64,000 bases of DNA from Armillaria gallica (lineage: Eukaryota > Basidiomycota > Agaricomycetes > Agaricales > Physalacriaceae). The stretch lies in contig JBANDB010000001.1 of NCBI GenBank assembly GCA_037576215.1, forward strand, positions 1,984,001 through 2,048,000, read 5' to 3'. The notes below the pieces were generated by a model that saw only the letters and a list, made by a program, of their open reading frames with translations, ran no database searches and had not been told where the DNA came from. Below are positions 1 through 11,149 of the stretch, in pieces. Numbering within the stretch: the first letter of the stretch is position 1; each line of letters begins with the position of its first letter. The translations under genes were made by a program, and so were the position numbers.

Positions 1-200
1 CCGTTTTGAGAACACGATAGAGTAGAAAGCCTACAATGATACACAGTTGGACAGGATAAGACGCCACAATGAAGCTAGGTACCTGCAATGCGAACAGCCC
101 AGATCATGACGAAGATGCTCGCTATGATATTACGAGCATGGTAGGTATTTCCTATGAGTAGACTGAGAAGGGCTGCAGGACGATGTCGTTGAACAGAATC
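1..200 (-). CDS. DUF1295 (steroid-reductase-like) membrane protein, partial gene at the window edge
   Basis: The minus strand reads NTYHARNIIASIFVMIWAV, then after an intron at 31-82 (52 bp, GT..AG) continues as GFLLYRVLKTG into the window edge. The pattern IWAxRxAGFLLxRVLKTG is characteristic of DUF1295 integral membrane proteins related to steroid 5-alpha reductases. The gene's 3' part lies off the window. Upstream, near 170-185, the likely exon (IVLQ followed by ALLSLLIGN) needs a one-base frame change to stay open. This is either a relic or an indel error. The reaction and substrate cannot be told from this piece. Family assignment is fairly sure; gene integrity is not. Confidence 0.5.
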
Positions 201-281
201 CAGATGCGAGTCTGTGGTTCCTCACCCAGAAGGAAGAAATCGGAGCCTAAAGAAAAGGGCTGTTAAAGAGGGGTCGTTGAA

Positions 282-573
282 GTTCTCCATCGACACAGAC
301 CTCCAGTAAAGTCTGTTGCCATGAACAAGTATGTCCCTTTCAATTTAACAAGTATATATTGTACTGACTTGATCTCTAGATCTGACCATCCTCACGGTGG
401 TGGACGTGGAAAGTCAAAATCGAACAAGCATCCCATCTCAATATGGGACTGGGGTACAAAGGGTACGAGGACGAGGAAGCCGGGTCCTGAAGATCCCAAG
501 AACAGTAACAAGATGGTTATACACGAGCGCCCGAGAGGCGTCGAGAAACGGGAAACGGGGCGCTGTAAAATAG
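282..573 (+). pseudogene. RML2: Mitochondrial ribosomal protein L2 (uL2m), 3' exons only
   Basis: The plus strand encodes [11 protein letters not shown], a 51-bp intron (329-379), then [13 protein letters not shown] and, further on, [26 protein letters not shown] is the signature of the bacterial-type L2 C-terminal domain, which binds 23S-like rRNA next to the peptidyl transferase centre. [12 protein letters not shown] and the basic tail fit the mitochondrial fungal form. Only about the last 80-90 residues of a protein usually over 250 residues long can be seen. The upstream DNA instead matches a DUF1295 gene on the other strand, and the codons just 5' of RPPVK are out of frame. The stop at 571-573 is also reached only after a one-base frame change. 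I read it as a 3' fragment, not the functional gene. Confidence 0.65.
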
Positions 574-654
574 AATCCTGGTATTTTATTACGCTAATTC
601 ATCCATCAGAATCAAACTTAGAACGCTCATTGAGGCCCAGAATAATTTACCTGG

Positions 655-926
655 TTACTCTTCTTCTTCCTCTTCTCCTTCGTCCTCTTCTTTCAATGTT
701 TTCTTCGTCTCCTTGTTTAACTCTGCCTTTCCTACCGCATCTCTCCAGTCGTCGCCAACCTGGTTGTCAACTGTATGGCATCCTTCAGCGCGGCGTAATA
801 AGCCTTCTGTCCATCTGCGGGTGTCTTTTTGAGGTTGAATGTCGCATGCTTGGATTCTACCAGCGTAGGTGCATCCACCTCTTCAGGTGGGTTGAGATCG
901 TAACCAACGGGAATGGAAGTTGACAT
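655..926 (-). pseudogene. GON7: GON7-like EKC/KEOPS subunit, one-base frameshift
   Basis: Reading from ATG at 926, the minus strand gives [17 protein letters not shown], then [18 protein letters not shown]. After a one-base frame change near 775 it continues as [20 protein letters not shown] into a glutamate-rich tail and stop at 655. Order, size (about 90 residues) and the acidic C-terminus match fungal Gon7, the small subunit of the KEOPS complex that makes t6A in tRNA. The span is 272 nt, so the frame is broken by one base. The 5' end of this gene is also the boundary of the segmental duplication: copy IV keeps only its first codons. Its neighbour on the same strand is the methyltransferase. 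Confidence 0.6.
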
Positions 927-1032
927 GAAAGCGTTATTTACGTTTGCTGTGCACCGTCGTCTCAAACAAGAAAAATTCAAGTCATGATTAGGAAAAAGTT
1001 GCTGTAAGCATCAGTAGTCTACGTGTCTAAAT

Positions 1033-1980
1033 CTATATTGCCCACCTAATCTTGAAGAGCTTATAGCCTCCTTCATCAGCTCTCCCGACTCCTCCCTGCC
1101 TGCCGATGGCTTTCTTCTCCAAAATCACCAGCCCAGATGTCATCCCAGACTCAGGAAAAACGGCCTCGACTGTATGGTCCATACCCTCGTGTCTTCCTGT
1201 CGAACGGAGAGGTATCATGAGCCAGAATGTCCCGTTCGGAGCCAGAAGCCGCTCAACACATCCTTTTATCCATTCCGCATGCTTCGCATGATAAATCATG
1301 TCGGCGGCCAGGATGACATCAAACGGTTTATCCATAGGATGACTGAAGTCCGGGGATTCCCAGTCGAAGCGGTGGATATCAATCACAGACGACGAACAGG
1401 GAAAATTGGTCTGCACGTTGGCACTGAGATTGGCGAGGACATCTGGGTGGTAATCTGTGGCGACGATGGTCGGTGCCTCCAAGAGCTTGGCAACGACGAT
1501 GCTCAACAAGCCCGTTCCGGCGCCCAGTTCCAAGACGCGCAAAGGCTGTGATTTGTCCAACCCGAAGGTTCCCAGCGATCCACACATCCTCTTCGCCAGC
1601 AGAATCGAGCTAGCCCAACTCTGAAGGCCGACGGACATGTGGTCTTCGCTGGATAGCGGTGCGTCGTTCAGCTCAACTTTGACGGACCCGTTGAACTCGA
1701 AGGACCGGGTGACAGCGCATTCGGTCTCTTCGTCGTCGCCTGTGAATGCAGAGACAATCTGTGCAGCCTCTTCCACCAATTCCCGTCACGTCTCCGCCTC
1801 CGCCTCATCCAGGGTATCCTCGATCCAGACATCGGAGCGCGAGATGAAGCCTGTGATCCACTTGATAGCGAACGCACGTTCGAGAGGATCTGCACGTAGG
1901 ATATCCTCGTCTTCGTCTCTTAGACCGTCACTCTCCTCTTCTCCTCCCTCTTCATTAAACTGGGCAGTCGACTTGACCAA
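1033..1980 (-). pseudogene. Class I SAM-dependent methyltransferase (family 16, EFM/METTL21-like), copy I
   Basis: The minus strand encodes an acidic N-terminus with DPLERAFAIKWITGFI, then HMSVGLQSWASSILL, LRVLELGAGTGLLSIVVAKL (SAM-binding motif I), VATDYHPDVLANL, FDVILAADMIYHAKHAEWIK and a C-terminus with RADEGGYKLFKIRW. This is the layout of fungal family-16 protein lysine methyltransferases; the substrate is unknown. Motif I (GAGTG) and the acidic loop residue are intact. An in-frame TGA at 1786-1788 splits N- and C-terminal halves, and the same TGA is in copy IV. No intron that removes it is evident. The start is unclear: the frame is open upstream of 1980 through a proline-rich stretch but no ATG was found. 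Probably a pseudogene, though the larger downstream half is otherwise clean. Confidence 0.65.
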
Positions 1981-2389
1981 AGGCAGCAGATTCCGAGGTG
2001 GTGGTTGGTGTTGTTGTTACCGGCACAAGGTACCATCAAGGAACGGCCGGGCCCACAGTCCTGACATGGCGAACCATTGCTGTAGCCACGAAGGCCCATA
2101 CCGTTGCGACCACGCTATTGAGTGCGTCGCGCGGAGTATAGACTCTTTGTGAGATACGCTGATGGCAACGGACCATACGAGCTTGAGTCTGAGAGTGGGG
2201 AGGCTATGCGCATTGTATGGACCTGGGATCCTATCTATAAACGACGATTGCACCGTAAACACAAACACATCAAATCAAAAAAAAGACGCGTACTATTCCA
2301 CCCAGAAATCTCCGCCAAGTCCGCCCCTCCCTTAAAGAAACTCATACAAACATGAAGAGATTACGACCCAGGGCCCACAGTCCTGTACA

Positions 2390-3360
2390 TTTGTGAAGAT
2401 ATGGTGCAATGAGTCCTTTGGTGCGACTGACAAGTACCGCAAAAGGGACTCACGCGAAAGCCTCTGCAAAAACCCCACTGCGTCGGCAAGCCACTTCTAA
2501 TGGTGAAATCGTCCAGCAAGCGCCTTGAAAGTCGAGCATTGAGTACAAGCCCAATTGGAAGGAAGCTGTAGATGTAGTAAGACAACAGTGGGCAAGCACT
2601 GCACCGTCATGCGCAGACTCAAACTGCTTCATCGAACAACGTGTCGCAGCTTCTCAATGGGAACCTCCATACGATCTGCAGGAATAAGTCGCCCGTTATG
2701 ACATAGCCACGCCATAAGTAGACTGCTGTTATGATTCATGATGACTAGCTCACAGCATTCGTTAGCCAGGAGACAAGCCCCTGACGTTGACCCTACATCG
2801 TGATGCCAGCAAATTCAAAGAAGAATACAAGCGCACTCACCCTGCGCACCACATCGTAACCTCAATAGAACGTTCATGCAACTCTCCATGTCCACGATAC
2901 GAGATCCCGCCACCCAGTCTACTCTGTCCATCAATTCCGACGGCTTCGAAGCCTTTCGATGGCTCCGGAGGAGCTGCTGGACTAGCAGCGCTTGCAGTTT
3001 GCGCACAGGCACCAGACGAGAGCAGTTGAAGTGATGCAAGCTGCGTCTCACGAGGTAGTAGTCGAGGTTCAAGTCAGAAGTGAACTCAGCGGGGGCCTAG
3101 GAGCTCGAGGTCGATGTGGTGACGTGGTACTTAAGTCCCAGTGAAAAGCCCGTGATTTGGGGGCGATTGGTATCCAGTGCGGTCGTGTACAAACGCAGAT
3201 TGAGTTTGCTTTGAAGCAAGTTGACAATGGCGAAAGCAGCCGAAACCAAGCCGAAACTTGCCGAATTAGCCAAGCGGCCCGTCTCAAAGCCATTGGCACT
3301 CCCTAAGATCCCTAAGTGCATTTGCGCGCATTCTCCTAGAAGCGTTTCTACATCATTCAC
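2390..3360 (-). other. Unidentified eroded multi-exon coding region (block shared with 58.4-59.34 kb)
   Basis: Several minus-strand stretches read like real exons with good splice sites: one starting MNDVETLLGECAQ near 3360 and ending at a TAG near 3110; one containing GIDGQSRLGGGISYRGHGEL followed by a gtgagt donor near 2845; and one containing LGLYSMLDFQGACW near 2530, ending at another gtgagt donor near 2455. Frames change between the pieces, and the TAG interrupts an otherwise sensible reading. I do not recognise the family. Copy IV keeps the same pieces with small differences, so the erosion predates or accompanies the duplication. Confidence 0.3.
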
Positions 3361-3635
3361 CTAAGTCAACGCGCGTTTATGTTGCTACCAGAATGCCGGC
3401 CTTTCCCATGTGCTGCCCATGTTTCCGATTCTGTGTCATAAAATGTGACATCTGCCCTTTCTTCCTTACCATCACGTCGTTCCTCTCGTGTACCCTTTCA
3501 CTCCCTCCATGGACGAATATCAATCACCTGCGCATGTAACAGCAAAGTCGCATCGATCTGGCGTTCTTCAAGGCGACTCGGGTACTGCTCCCTTACGATC
3601 CTTGCCATTGCCAAACCTACTTCACCTCGAGCGCC

Positions 3636-3930
3636 GGCGAGCTATGGAGGTTGCGCGCTTGGATCGTTAGGAGGCGCAGAATTGTTCCACTTGTCTGAAC
3701 GTGAGTTCTATATTTTCGCTCAGTTTCTTGCTGGCTAATCTACTTGTAGCAGTCCCCATACGACGGCTTTCCGTTCGCCAAAGGCACATTCTGCGGTGAA
3801 CTACCTAGGAAATGAGTTTTGCCGTGAGACGATACATCGGCTTCTGGCGGGCAAGGGAGACGCAAGGAAGGCGACAGAAGGTGTAAGCGAGAATAGAGTG
3901 GTGCCATGGGTTAGGGAAGTCCGCGCTTGA
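3636..3930 (+). pseudogene. ORF X relic, copy I
   Basis: This is the 3' part of the unidentified ORF described at 36934-37381. An exon ending in ELFHLSE is followed by a 49-bp intron and an exon reading KAHSAVNYLGNEFCRET and ending WVREVRA plus stop. Relative to copy III, 14 bases are missing just after the intron, so the two exons no longer join in frame. The downstream exon alone remains open to its stop at 3928-3930. The upstream exon is also cut at about 3636, where a different block begins. Confidence 0.4.
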
Positions 3931-4499
3931 CAGGGGAGACGACGATCCACCGATCACACAAGACCCATCTCCCTCCGCACGGGCTGGGTCGTCCGCGCCC
4001 TCTCCGCTATACTTCCTTCGAACGTAAGGTCGACGTTCACCTTCAAACCGGACGTATCGAAGCGAAATCAAGAAAGGAGGGTCGGGCGCCGAGAGACGTA
4101 GCCTCTATGCGTTGTGGAGTGGATGAAAGGTATGTCTTCAGAGATCGAGTTTTGAATTTGGCAGCTGATGCTCTTCCTGCAGGATGTTGACGATCCGCCT
4201 TAAGTCGAGTGAGTTTTATTCCCTTGATCACTTTGACAACGACTGAGGCGCAGGCGTAGAGATTGCTTTGCCGTATCAAGACGACGACGAGGTCGACGAG
4301 GGAGTCAACCATGGGACGCCTTTGCTCACCCCCGTCGAACCTGTCGTGGCTGATTAAATAGCCGGCGTCTGTTGAGGGCGACTCGGGGTTGGCCAGCGGC
4401 GTCTTGTGATTAACTCGTTTGGCGTTTCTGAGTATTGAGAGGGTGAGCCGACTTTTCCTAACCTTTGCACGAGTTTCTGACTTGCCTATATTCTAGCTC

Positions 4500-5060
4500 G
4501 GTGCCGTTTCTCCAAAGGTAGGTCTATCGGGGGTTAGGGTTGCTGACAGCAGGTGCACGAGTCCTTCGGGACTAAATGGCCTGTCCCTATGAACGCCCGC
4601 CAAGCAGCCGTCGACCTCCCGTCCCGCAGGAAAATGGCCGCCCTTATAAACTTTCGACCTCCCTCCGCCGTCTCTATAAATAACCACCTCTCCCCCGAGA
4701 CGACCTCTTCCCTCCAAGACGCCCCCGTCCATTTCCTGTCGCTCCCTGGACCTCCTCCGCTCTGTCCACGCACACATACCTCCGTGTAGACTCCGCCACA
4801 CACGCGTGCTTTCCGTATACATCCGCGCCCTGAGTGTCTTCGACTCCTATCGAGAGCGGGCCAGATAAAGCTAATCCACTCGAGCCTACATACCTTGTGT
4901 TTGGTACTTCCGTATTCTGCCAGTCTGTACCTTCGCCAACTCTATCACTCACTGTGCCTTTAAATAGCTGGTATAGCCGCCGGTAAGCATCCTTCTACCG
5001 CCTTGCTAGGTCCTACGATATTGTACCTTGTAATCAGTATCAATGCAATAAGAAACAGTC
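4500..5060 (+). promoter_or_regulatory. TATA-containing GC-rich block (also at 60.47-61.02 kb)
   Basis: The plus strand holds two TATA-like elements about 30 bp apart (TATAAA at 4645 and 4675) in a GC- and pyrimidine-rich context, resembling a core promoter. Copy IV keeps both at 60622 and 60652. In copies II and III the sequence after the shared cacgagtcc is a different block (triple hairpins), so this looks like an alternative module. No convincing long ORF follows. It could be a promoter of a lost gene or part of a solo LTR; I saw no matching second terminus. Confidence 0.3.
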
Positions 5061-5099
5061 TACGTACCTGTGTTTTGAAGGTTCCGTGTGAACTTTGGA

Positions 5100-5960
5100 G
5101 TATTCAACGAGCTACATAGGAAGCCAATCAGAATAGAGTCAAATGAACATATGGAATACCGTACCTGGCATAGCGTGGCCTTGGGATCCAAAATAATACT
5201 ATCCTTCCGTGCCAGACTATCTGGTCTACCGCCGAGTTAGTTTGTACAGCAACGGAGAAAGGCGTACACGTACACGTACCTGACTACCCAGTTCATACTC
5301 TTTACCATCCGATTCTCTGTCGTGCTGCCAGGTTCGAATGCCATTGACAGAATCTGAGAGCAGATATAAATCAAGATCTGTCAGTTATCGTACTGTTCAG
5401 AGTGCGATCCGGTCCTCACCTGGTACGGCCGATGAGTCCTTCAGTGACCGTGAGTTTATGCGAGTCAGACCTCCTACACCGTCACTCTGCCGCCGATGAC
5501 CTGGGTAAGAGCAGGTCAAACGAGGATGTAATTCGACCGGCTTACCTTGATATCATGGCAGAGAGCACCTTCCGCCATAGCGCATCACATCTCTCCCATC
5601 TGAGCCATGCATGAACTCGAAGAATAGTAGAGAAACGAGCCCTATATGCCGACGCATGATGCTTGTCGTGCGGCCGTCGTTTGTGGTCCTACGAAATGCT
5701 ACAAAGAAATTGTTAGTACGCTCGGAGAACGCGATACTGTCAACTATATACCTAGGGCGTGAATAGGTCATCGAGTTCGTTGGCCTGCGAGGCGTTGATA
5801 GTGAGAGCCAAATTTGTTATGGAGGAAACGGAGCGTATAACAAAGATACCAGGAAGATGATGAATGACCAGAGACGTAAGAGGAAGATGCTTCGGAGTGG
5901 AAATAGCCGAGAGTGATGGTTGTTTTCTCTCCCATCATATCTTCGCTGTTCACTGCCTAT
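5100..5960 (-). other. Unidentified intron-containing relic (shared with 61.03-61.87 kb)
   Basis: The minus strand has stretches that look like exons: one ending ANELDDLFTP just before a gtatatag-type donor near 5760, and one with FFEFMHGSDGRDVMRYGG near 5600, followed by a gtaagc donor near 5545. A hydrophobic stretch upstream (near 5860) suggests a membrane segment. The family is not recognised and reading frames shift between copies I and IV. The remainder of 5100-5540 shows nothing I can name. Confidence 0.25.
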
Positions 5961-6899
5961 TAACGTTTACGACTGCCAGACGAACGTTCAATTTGAAGCA
6001 AAAACCCTCAGATAAAATTACAAGTGCAAAAATCCTTGAAAGTCGTGTTGCATATATTCTCATCGTCACTCCGGAGTCAGTACAGAAGTACTCCAGTGCC
6101 CGCCTACCTACCCGATGATTCATTCATCGATCCAACCTGCTGTCCAAGAAAGGAGAAGAAAGAAAGGCCAGCAGAGCGAGGGCACCTTTAGAGCAGCCAT
6201 ATTTTCAAAGAAATGATTGGATTTTTTCGTCACTACCGGTATGTATGATTATAGCCTGCACACTGTGTCATCCTTATTCACAATTTCAATGCAAGCCGCG
6301 CCCATCTTCAAGCTTCATTGTCGCAGCATTCAGTAAAATTTGAAGCTATCTTAACGCTTGATAGCCGGTGTAGGGAGTACTGAGGAGAGCGTACGGTGCG
6401 TCAAGCCTCCTCCTATGTGTCCACTAGGCTGAGCTCCATGTCCCCTCCAGGAACGTCGAAGTTGGACCCAGAGTCTCCACATGCGAGATCTAGGATAGAT
6501 CTCAGATGTTAAGGTGCTGAGGCTGTCTTCCCTTCTCCTCGTACGTTATCCAATGACGGCTCACGTAAAAGGGTCTCAGAGGACGTTTTCCCTCATTTCC
6601 TGGATATATTGCAGGAAACAAGACGACTGCCCACCGGCCCCCATACGACAGCGCATCTATTGACCTATCGCCGTATCGTTTCCGACAAACGTGTTTCTGG
6701 TGGTTCACCGAATGAACATCAATCTCCTCCCGGAATCGTCGGCTCTCCTATACCCCAGTCACCGTGGCGGGTTACAGTCTCGTTGTGACCCGTAATATTC
6801 TCTCTCTCGGTCGCCCATTCTCCCAATTACGCGCTTTGTCAATCTTTGGATATCGATCATCGCTATGAGAGGAGACACGCTGTGCTGACAACTACATCC

Positions 6900-8340
6900 G
6901 ATATGCTGACCCTGGCCTCGACGATCTGTGCAGTTCCCTATGATCTAACATGATGATTCTCAGGATCGTCGACTCATATCGATAGGAAAGGGGATGAGCT
7001 ACGGGTCGCTGAGCGTCGAGTCACAGTTGGGAAGCTATGAAGTCCGGGGAGAAGATTTATCCCGTATGATCCTACTTGTAAGTGTAACATTTGAGGACCG
7101 TCACTGTACCTCCTTTTCCTGATGTTATTCTGATTGCCGCTTTATCTCTCAGAGATTTTCACGTCGCTTCCGATGCCCAATAATCCAAAGACTGGATAAA
7201 TCGTCGCCGAACTCGTAACTTGTCTGCCTTGCCGTACTCCCTCGCAGTGCCTATGATATGTTGATCATGCTTCGATATTCCAGCAAACTGTTCAAGCCGC
7301 ATGATCTCGCTCATCAACGTTCAAAAGTGATGTCTAAAACGAGGAGGGAGGCTGCCGAAGTCAGGAGATCGCTTGTACCTCGTTACCCGGGCCCATTCGT
7401 CTCTTATAGATTCCACCTGATACAACGGACCTCGGCTGATGATGTACGTCCCATTCAATAAGTATCGGCGCTCGACTCATTGTTCTTCACCAGAGCCTCT
7501 TTGATCTGCTCTACACGCTAATATGTTCATTCTACGCAGTCCGTTTGTCAGCATACGCAGTGCGAAATCTTCACCGTGTGGTGATACCTCGGCTGGCGTC
7601 AAATCAAAGACGAAACCATTCATTGATCCAGAACAGAACTGACCATTGTGGAGGCATTCAGAACCAGATGTGGGAGGTACAACAAAGAGGTTCTCTCCGT
7701 CAACGTGCGGTGGATAATGGTGCGCGCTCATCACTCGTATTCAATGAAAGCAAGAAATGTACTCATACAGATATCAACAGATATGCCTATGTTTGCCGTC
7801 CATTTTCCTGTCGTCGTCTATAATGGGGTCTTGGGGTCTAAATGTTACGGATGGCTTAGCGCTGAGAAGTACACCGGTAGCTCAACATCACCGCGATTGA
7901 TGCTTATCGTCTTCTGTAGGTCCTGAGCACCGGATATGATATCTCTCAGCTATCCGCTGCCTTCGTACATCCGACTTATCCGGAACGATGTCCTGCAGAG
8001 GCCAACATTGGAATACAGGCTCAAATTAACGTGGCACGAGACCTAGGATTCTGACTATGTGCCTCCATTAACGACGGCGAAGTATGCTCATTCGAAGACG
8101 CATCGATCGCCTTGCCGCAAGGACGTCAATTTTCCAAGAACGTGTCCGCAGGGTTGACAGCTGACTTTGGGTCTGTTGCTTGTGGACAGGAGAGCGTAGT
8201 GAATGGGTTTTTGCACTGTCAACGGTACGTTTGTTCCCACGAGCTCTTACAGCCGTTGTTGACTTGTGATACAGAACATCAACAACCATGGGGGAGGAGA
8301 GGCTATTTCGGAGAACTGCGTGGATTTGGATGCCGTTAGC
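6900..8340 (+). other. Unidentified multi-exon gene relic directly upstream of HET1
   Basis: A short exon at 6994-7077 reads MSYGSLSVESQLG ... RGEDLSRMILL and ends exactly at a gtaagt donor. The same 84-nt exon is kept at 42794-42877 and 62937-63020; in copy II the ATG is ACG. Further exon-like pieces are HDLAHQRSKVMSKTRREAAE near 7300 ending at a gtacgt donor, STGYDISQLSAAFVHPTYP near 7930, and SINDGEVCSFEDASIALPQG near 8070, which is separated from the previous piece by an in-frame TGA at 8052-8054. I do not recognise the protein. Copies II and III lack the 7870-8590 part, so there this gene, if real, is truncated and its remaining part sits right before HET. Confidence 0.3.
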
Positions 8341-8738
8341 ACCTCAAAGAACGGCCGGCGCTTCAGAAGGAGACAATGGATATTCACACTAGAAGTGAAA
8401 GTAACACTTCAAAGTGTAAGGCGATGACGGGCGAAGACGGCCGGCTATTGTATTTTTTCTTGGAGGAATTTAACGGGCTTACAAGTCAATACTGAGTACG
8501 CCTTGACTGTGTATCGTCGCGGATGAATCGAACACGATCTCCACGTGTAGACCGTGTTTCCCGGCCTTCTTCCACCGGCATACGTCTCTGGAATTTTTAT
8601 TTTGCCTTCTGACACCTATCACGGTGACTTGAGCATCTCTCCTCTGCACTCCCTGGGACGATATCTTGAAAGCATTGAAATGGGAAATAGTGGGTACAGT
8701 TCAGCTACAATCGTTTCGAGTACTTACCTACTTCGACG

Positions 8739-11149
8739 ATGTTAGTGCTCTCATGGTTTACAGGACGCTCGCTTTTGCTTCGCATCTGGTCGATTTGGAA
8801 ACACGTGCGCTCTGCATTCGCAACACCACAGAGACCAATGGATCCAGCTCCGAGCGTAGCCGCTACTTCCGACCAGAATACGAACATAATCTCGCCTTCA
8901 ATAATGGTAGAGGAGACGCAACGCCCGACGGGGAGTGATCTTTCAGATAATGGGAGATCCGTGTTGGAGGCGACACCCGGTTTGTCGACTGCCCCACGAC
9001 CAGAAGTACCCGCAGCATCGTCGGTGGCGGGTAGTCAGATTGATCCTGTGGATGTCAATGAGGACTCAAACAGCGAATCTGATTATACTTCCGACGATAT
9101 CAATGATCCATTGCGCAGCGTCTCTTCAATTCCAGAGACACAACAGGTTTCGCCTCCGAGCGGGGCGTCCGTTTCGGACGGGAATTCCAAATTAACCGCA
9201 CCTTCAGAGACGGTAGAGGAGACTCAACCGACGGGGAGTGATTCTTCAGAAGGTGAGGACTGGGCCATGTTGGAGGCGATACCTAATTCGTTGGGAACCG
9301 TGCGACCAGAAGTATCATCAACCTCGTCGGAGGCAGGTTCTCAGAGTGATCCTGTGGATGATGAATCTGATCTTGATTCCGATGATGGCTTTAACCTAAA
9401 GTACTATTCTGGAGATTATAGACATCAATGGGTATGTCAGTCGGCAAAAGAGACAAAGAAGAAATTTGATTGTATTTCCAGGGCATCATTCTCCCCAAAG
9501 TCACCCTTTCCGCGGTCACTGAGACCGGCCAAGCGGAAACGTCTATCAAGGTTCCCAAGCAGCAGTCGTACACGAGTCGAAGTCCTGTCATATCATCCTC
9601 TCTTGCCGACACTCCCTGTGCAACGCTGGGCATTCAGGTGGTCTTAGATCGACTGAATGCCATGCTCGGAACGGCACATACCCTTGACACGCCATCTCTC
9701 TCTTCACTTCTCAAAGACTGTATTGAGAAGAACTACGATTTTGGAACAGCTTATGCGCGGCTTCGCCCAGTATGGAACACGCATAGGGATAGCAACATGC
9801 AAGGCGAACTCCACAGACGTGAAAAAGAGGACACTGAGCGGCGACGAAATGTACTGGTAGGGAACCAGATCGTCAAACCCCGTTTGGAGCCTCGACGTGT
9901 ATGGGACCTGTATAGTAATCGCGTGGTGCCCTATTGGATCCAGCAACGATGGGTGACATTCCCAATCTCGCATGCATGGGTGGCTTCGACAGATCGTGTG
10001 GATGTGTGGACGCCTATCAATGGGAAGGAGTGGCCCGTGCCTATACCAAAGGATGCGGATCTCAATGTCATCCGGATCGAGATGCTGAATCTGGGAATAC
10101 AGTACGCATGGCTGGACGTGCTGTGTTTGAGACAGAAAGGGGGGCCGAGGGAAGATCTGCGTGTGGAGGAGTGGAAGCTGGATGTGCCTACAATCGGATC
10201 GGTGTATGAGTACGGGAGGGTTGTGATCTACCTGAGTGGGCTTGGGCGGCCGTTGAGTTTGAAGGACGGCGACTTGGACAGCGATCAGTGCTGGTTTCGA
10301 CGCGCGTGGACACTCCAGGAGATCGGGGGTAAGAGAACCATTGCCGGGGATACGCCAGATGGACCAATCCATACCAAGCCAATGGACGACAACAGTAACT
10401 ATGAGACTGAGCTGCTGATCAGGTTTCACAAGCAGCTGGAGTCGACGTGGATGGGTCGGTGGGACTCACCATTTGCTGCACTGGCGGAGATGCAGAAGCG
10501 AGTGTCAGCCAATGAGGTGGACAAAATCGCGGGACTCGCATTCACTCTGCAGACTAAATGGATACCCGCGTACTATGAGAACGAGACTCTCGAGGATGCA
10601 TGGACGGCGCTGGTGGATGCAATGAACGCTTTGATGTACCCGCAATTCCTCTTTGTGTATCCCAGAGAAGGACTCGGGCACAAGAAATGGAGACCATCGT
10701 GGGACCAGGTCATGACGCCGCCTCTGCCCGCAGACATCGACCAGGTTTTTGGGTCTATTTACCATAATACCGAGACGGGTGAGGACTATCATATTGGGCC
10801 TTGCATCGAAAAGGGGCTTGTGCGGGGATTGGACGCGGGATTGGCAGAAGGGCATGATCGACATGGGGAGTTGATTGTCGAAGGCGCACACGGGGTCACT
10901 GACAAGCACACATTCAAAATCCGCGTCACCCACCAATTTCCGATACCTGATGACACATACACACTACTTGGTAATTATCAACTGTCTCCCAGAGAAGGGA
11001 AAGAGCCACGGTACTGGGCTGTTGGACGACGAGTGTCAGGAAACCGATTTCAAAAAGTGTCGGTGTTTGTGATGGACGACCTGGAAGAAGTACAAAGGCT
11101 GGTGAATCTCCGCTGGCTGGCCCTAGACTCATGGAATGTCCTAGTTTGA
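8739..11149 (+). CDS. HET-domain protein HET1 (heterokaryon-incompatibility-type)
   Basis: Two exons, 8739-9431 and 9482-11149, are joined by a 50-bp phase-0 intron (gtatgt..ttccag), giving 786 residues. ATG 8739 is the first in-frame start and is kept in copies II and III. Residues 1-35 are basic/hydrophobic. About 50-216 is Ser/Thr/acidic and holds two copies of a unit (SIMVEETQ..SDYTSDD and SETVEETQ..DLDSDD) about 102 residues apart. The HET core lies near 390-515: PISHAW (392-397), YAWLDVLCLRQ (439-449), a VVIYLSGLGRP strand and CWFRRAWTLQE (501-511). The family is linked to non-self recognition and cell death after hyphal fusion; partner and trigger are not visible here. The C-terminal 270 residues have no named motif. 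No disruption was seen. Confidence 0.85.

Noticed and set aside
321..923. A single 200-codon plus-strand ORF
   Set aside because: Only its first third is coding (uL2m exon); the rest is antisense to GON7 and low-complexity Leu/Ser.
4529..4540. GGGGTTAGGGTT as interstitial telomere repeat
   Set aside because: Only about one and a half TTAGGG units, repeated merely because the whole block is duplicated; not enough for a telomeric relic.
4500..5060. Solo LTR with TATA and pyrimidine-rich R/U5
   Set aside because: No TG..CA boundaries or target duplication, and no retrotransposon coding sequence in the window.
5325..5345. tRNA T-arm-like ggttcgaat
   Set aside because: No 5-bp T stem around it, and no anticodon or acceptor arms nearby.
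9704..10429. Long minus-strand ORF of 241 codons inside HET1
   Set aside because: It is a shadow of the HET exon; the plus-strand reading has the family motifs and the equivalent minus frame is not kept at the same length in copies II and III.
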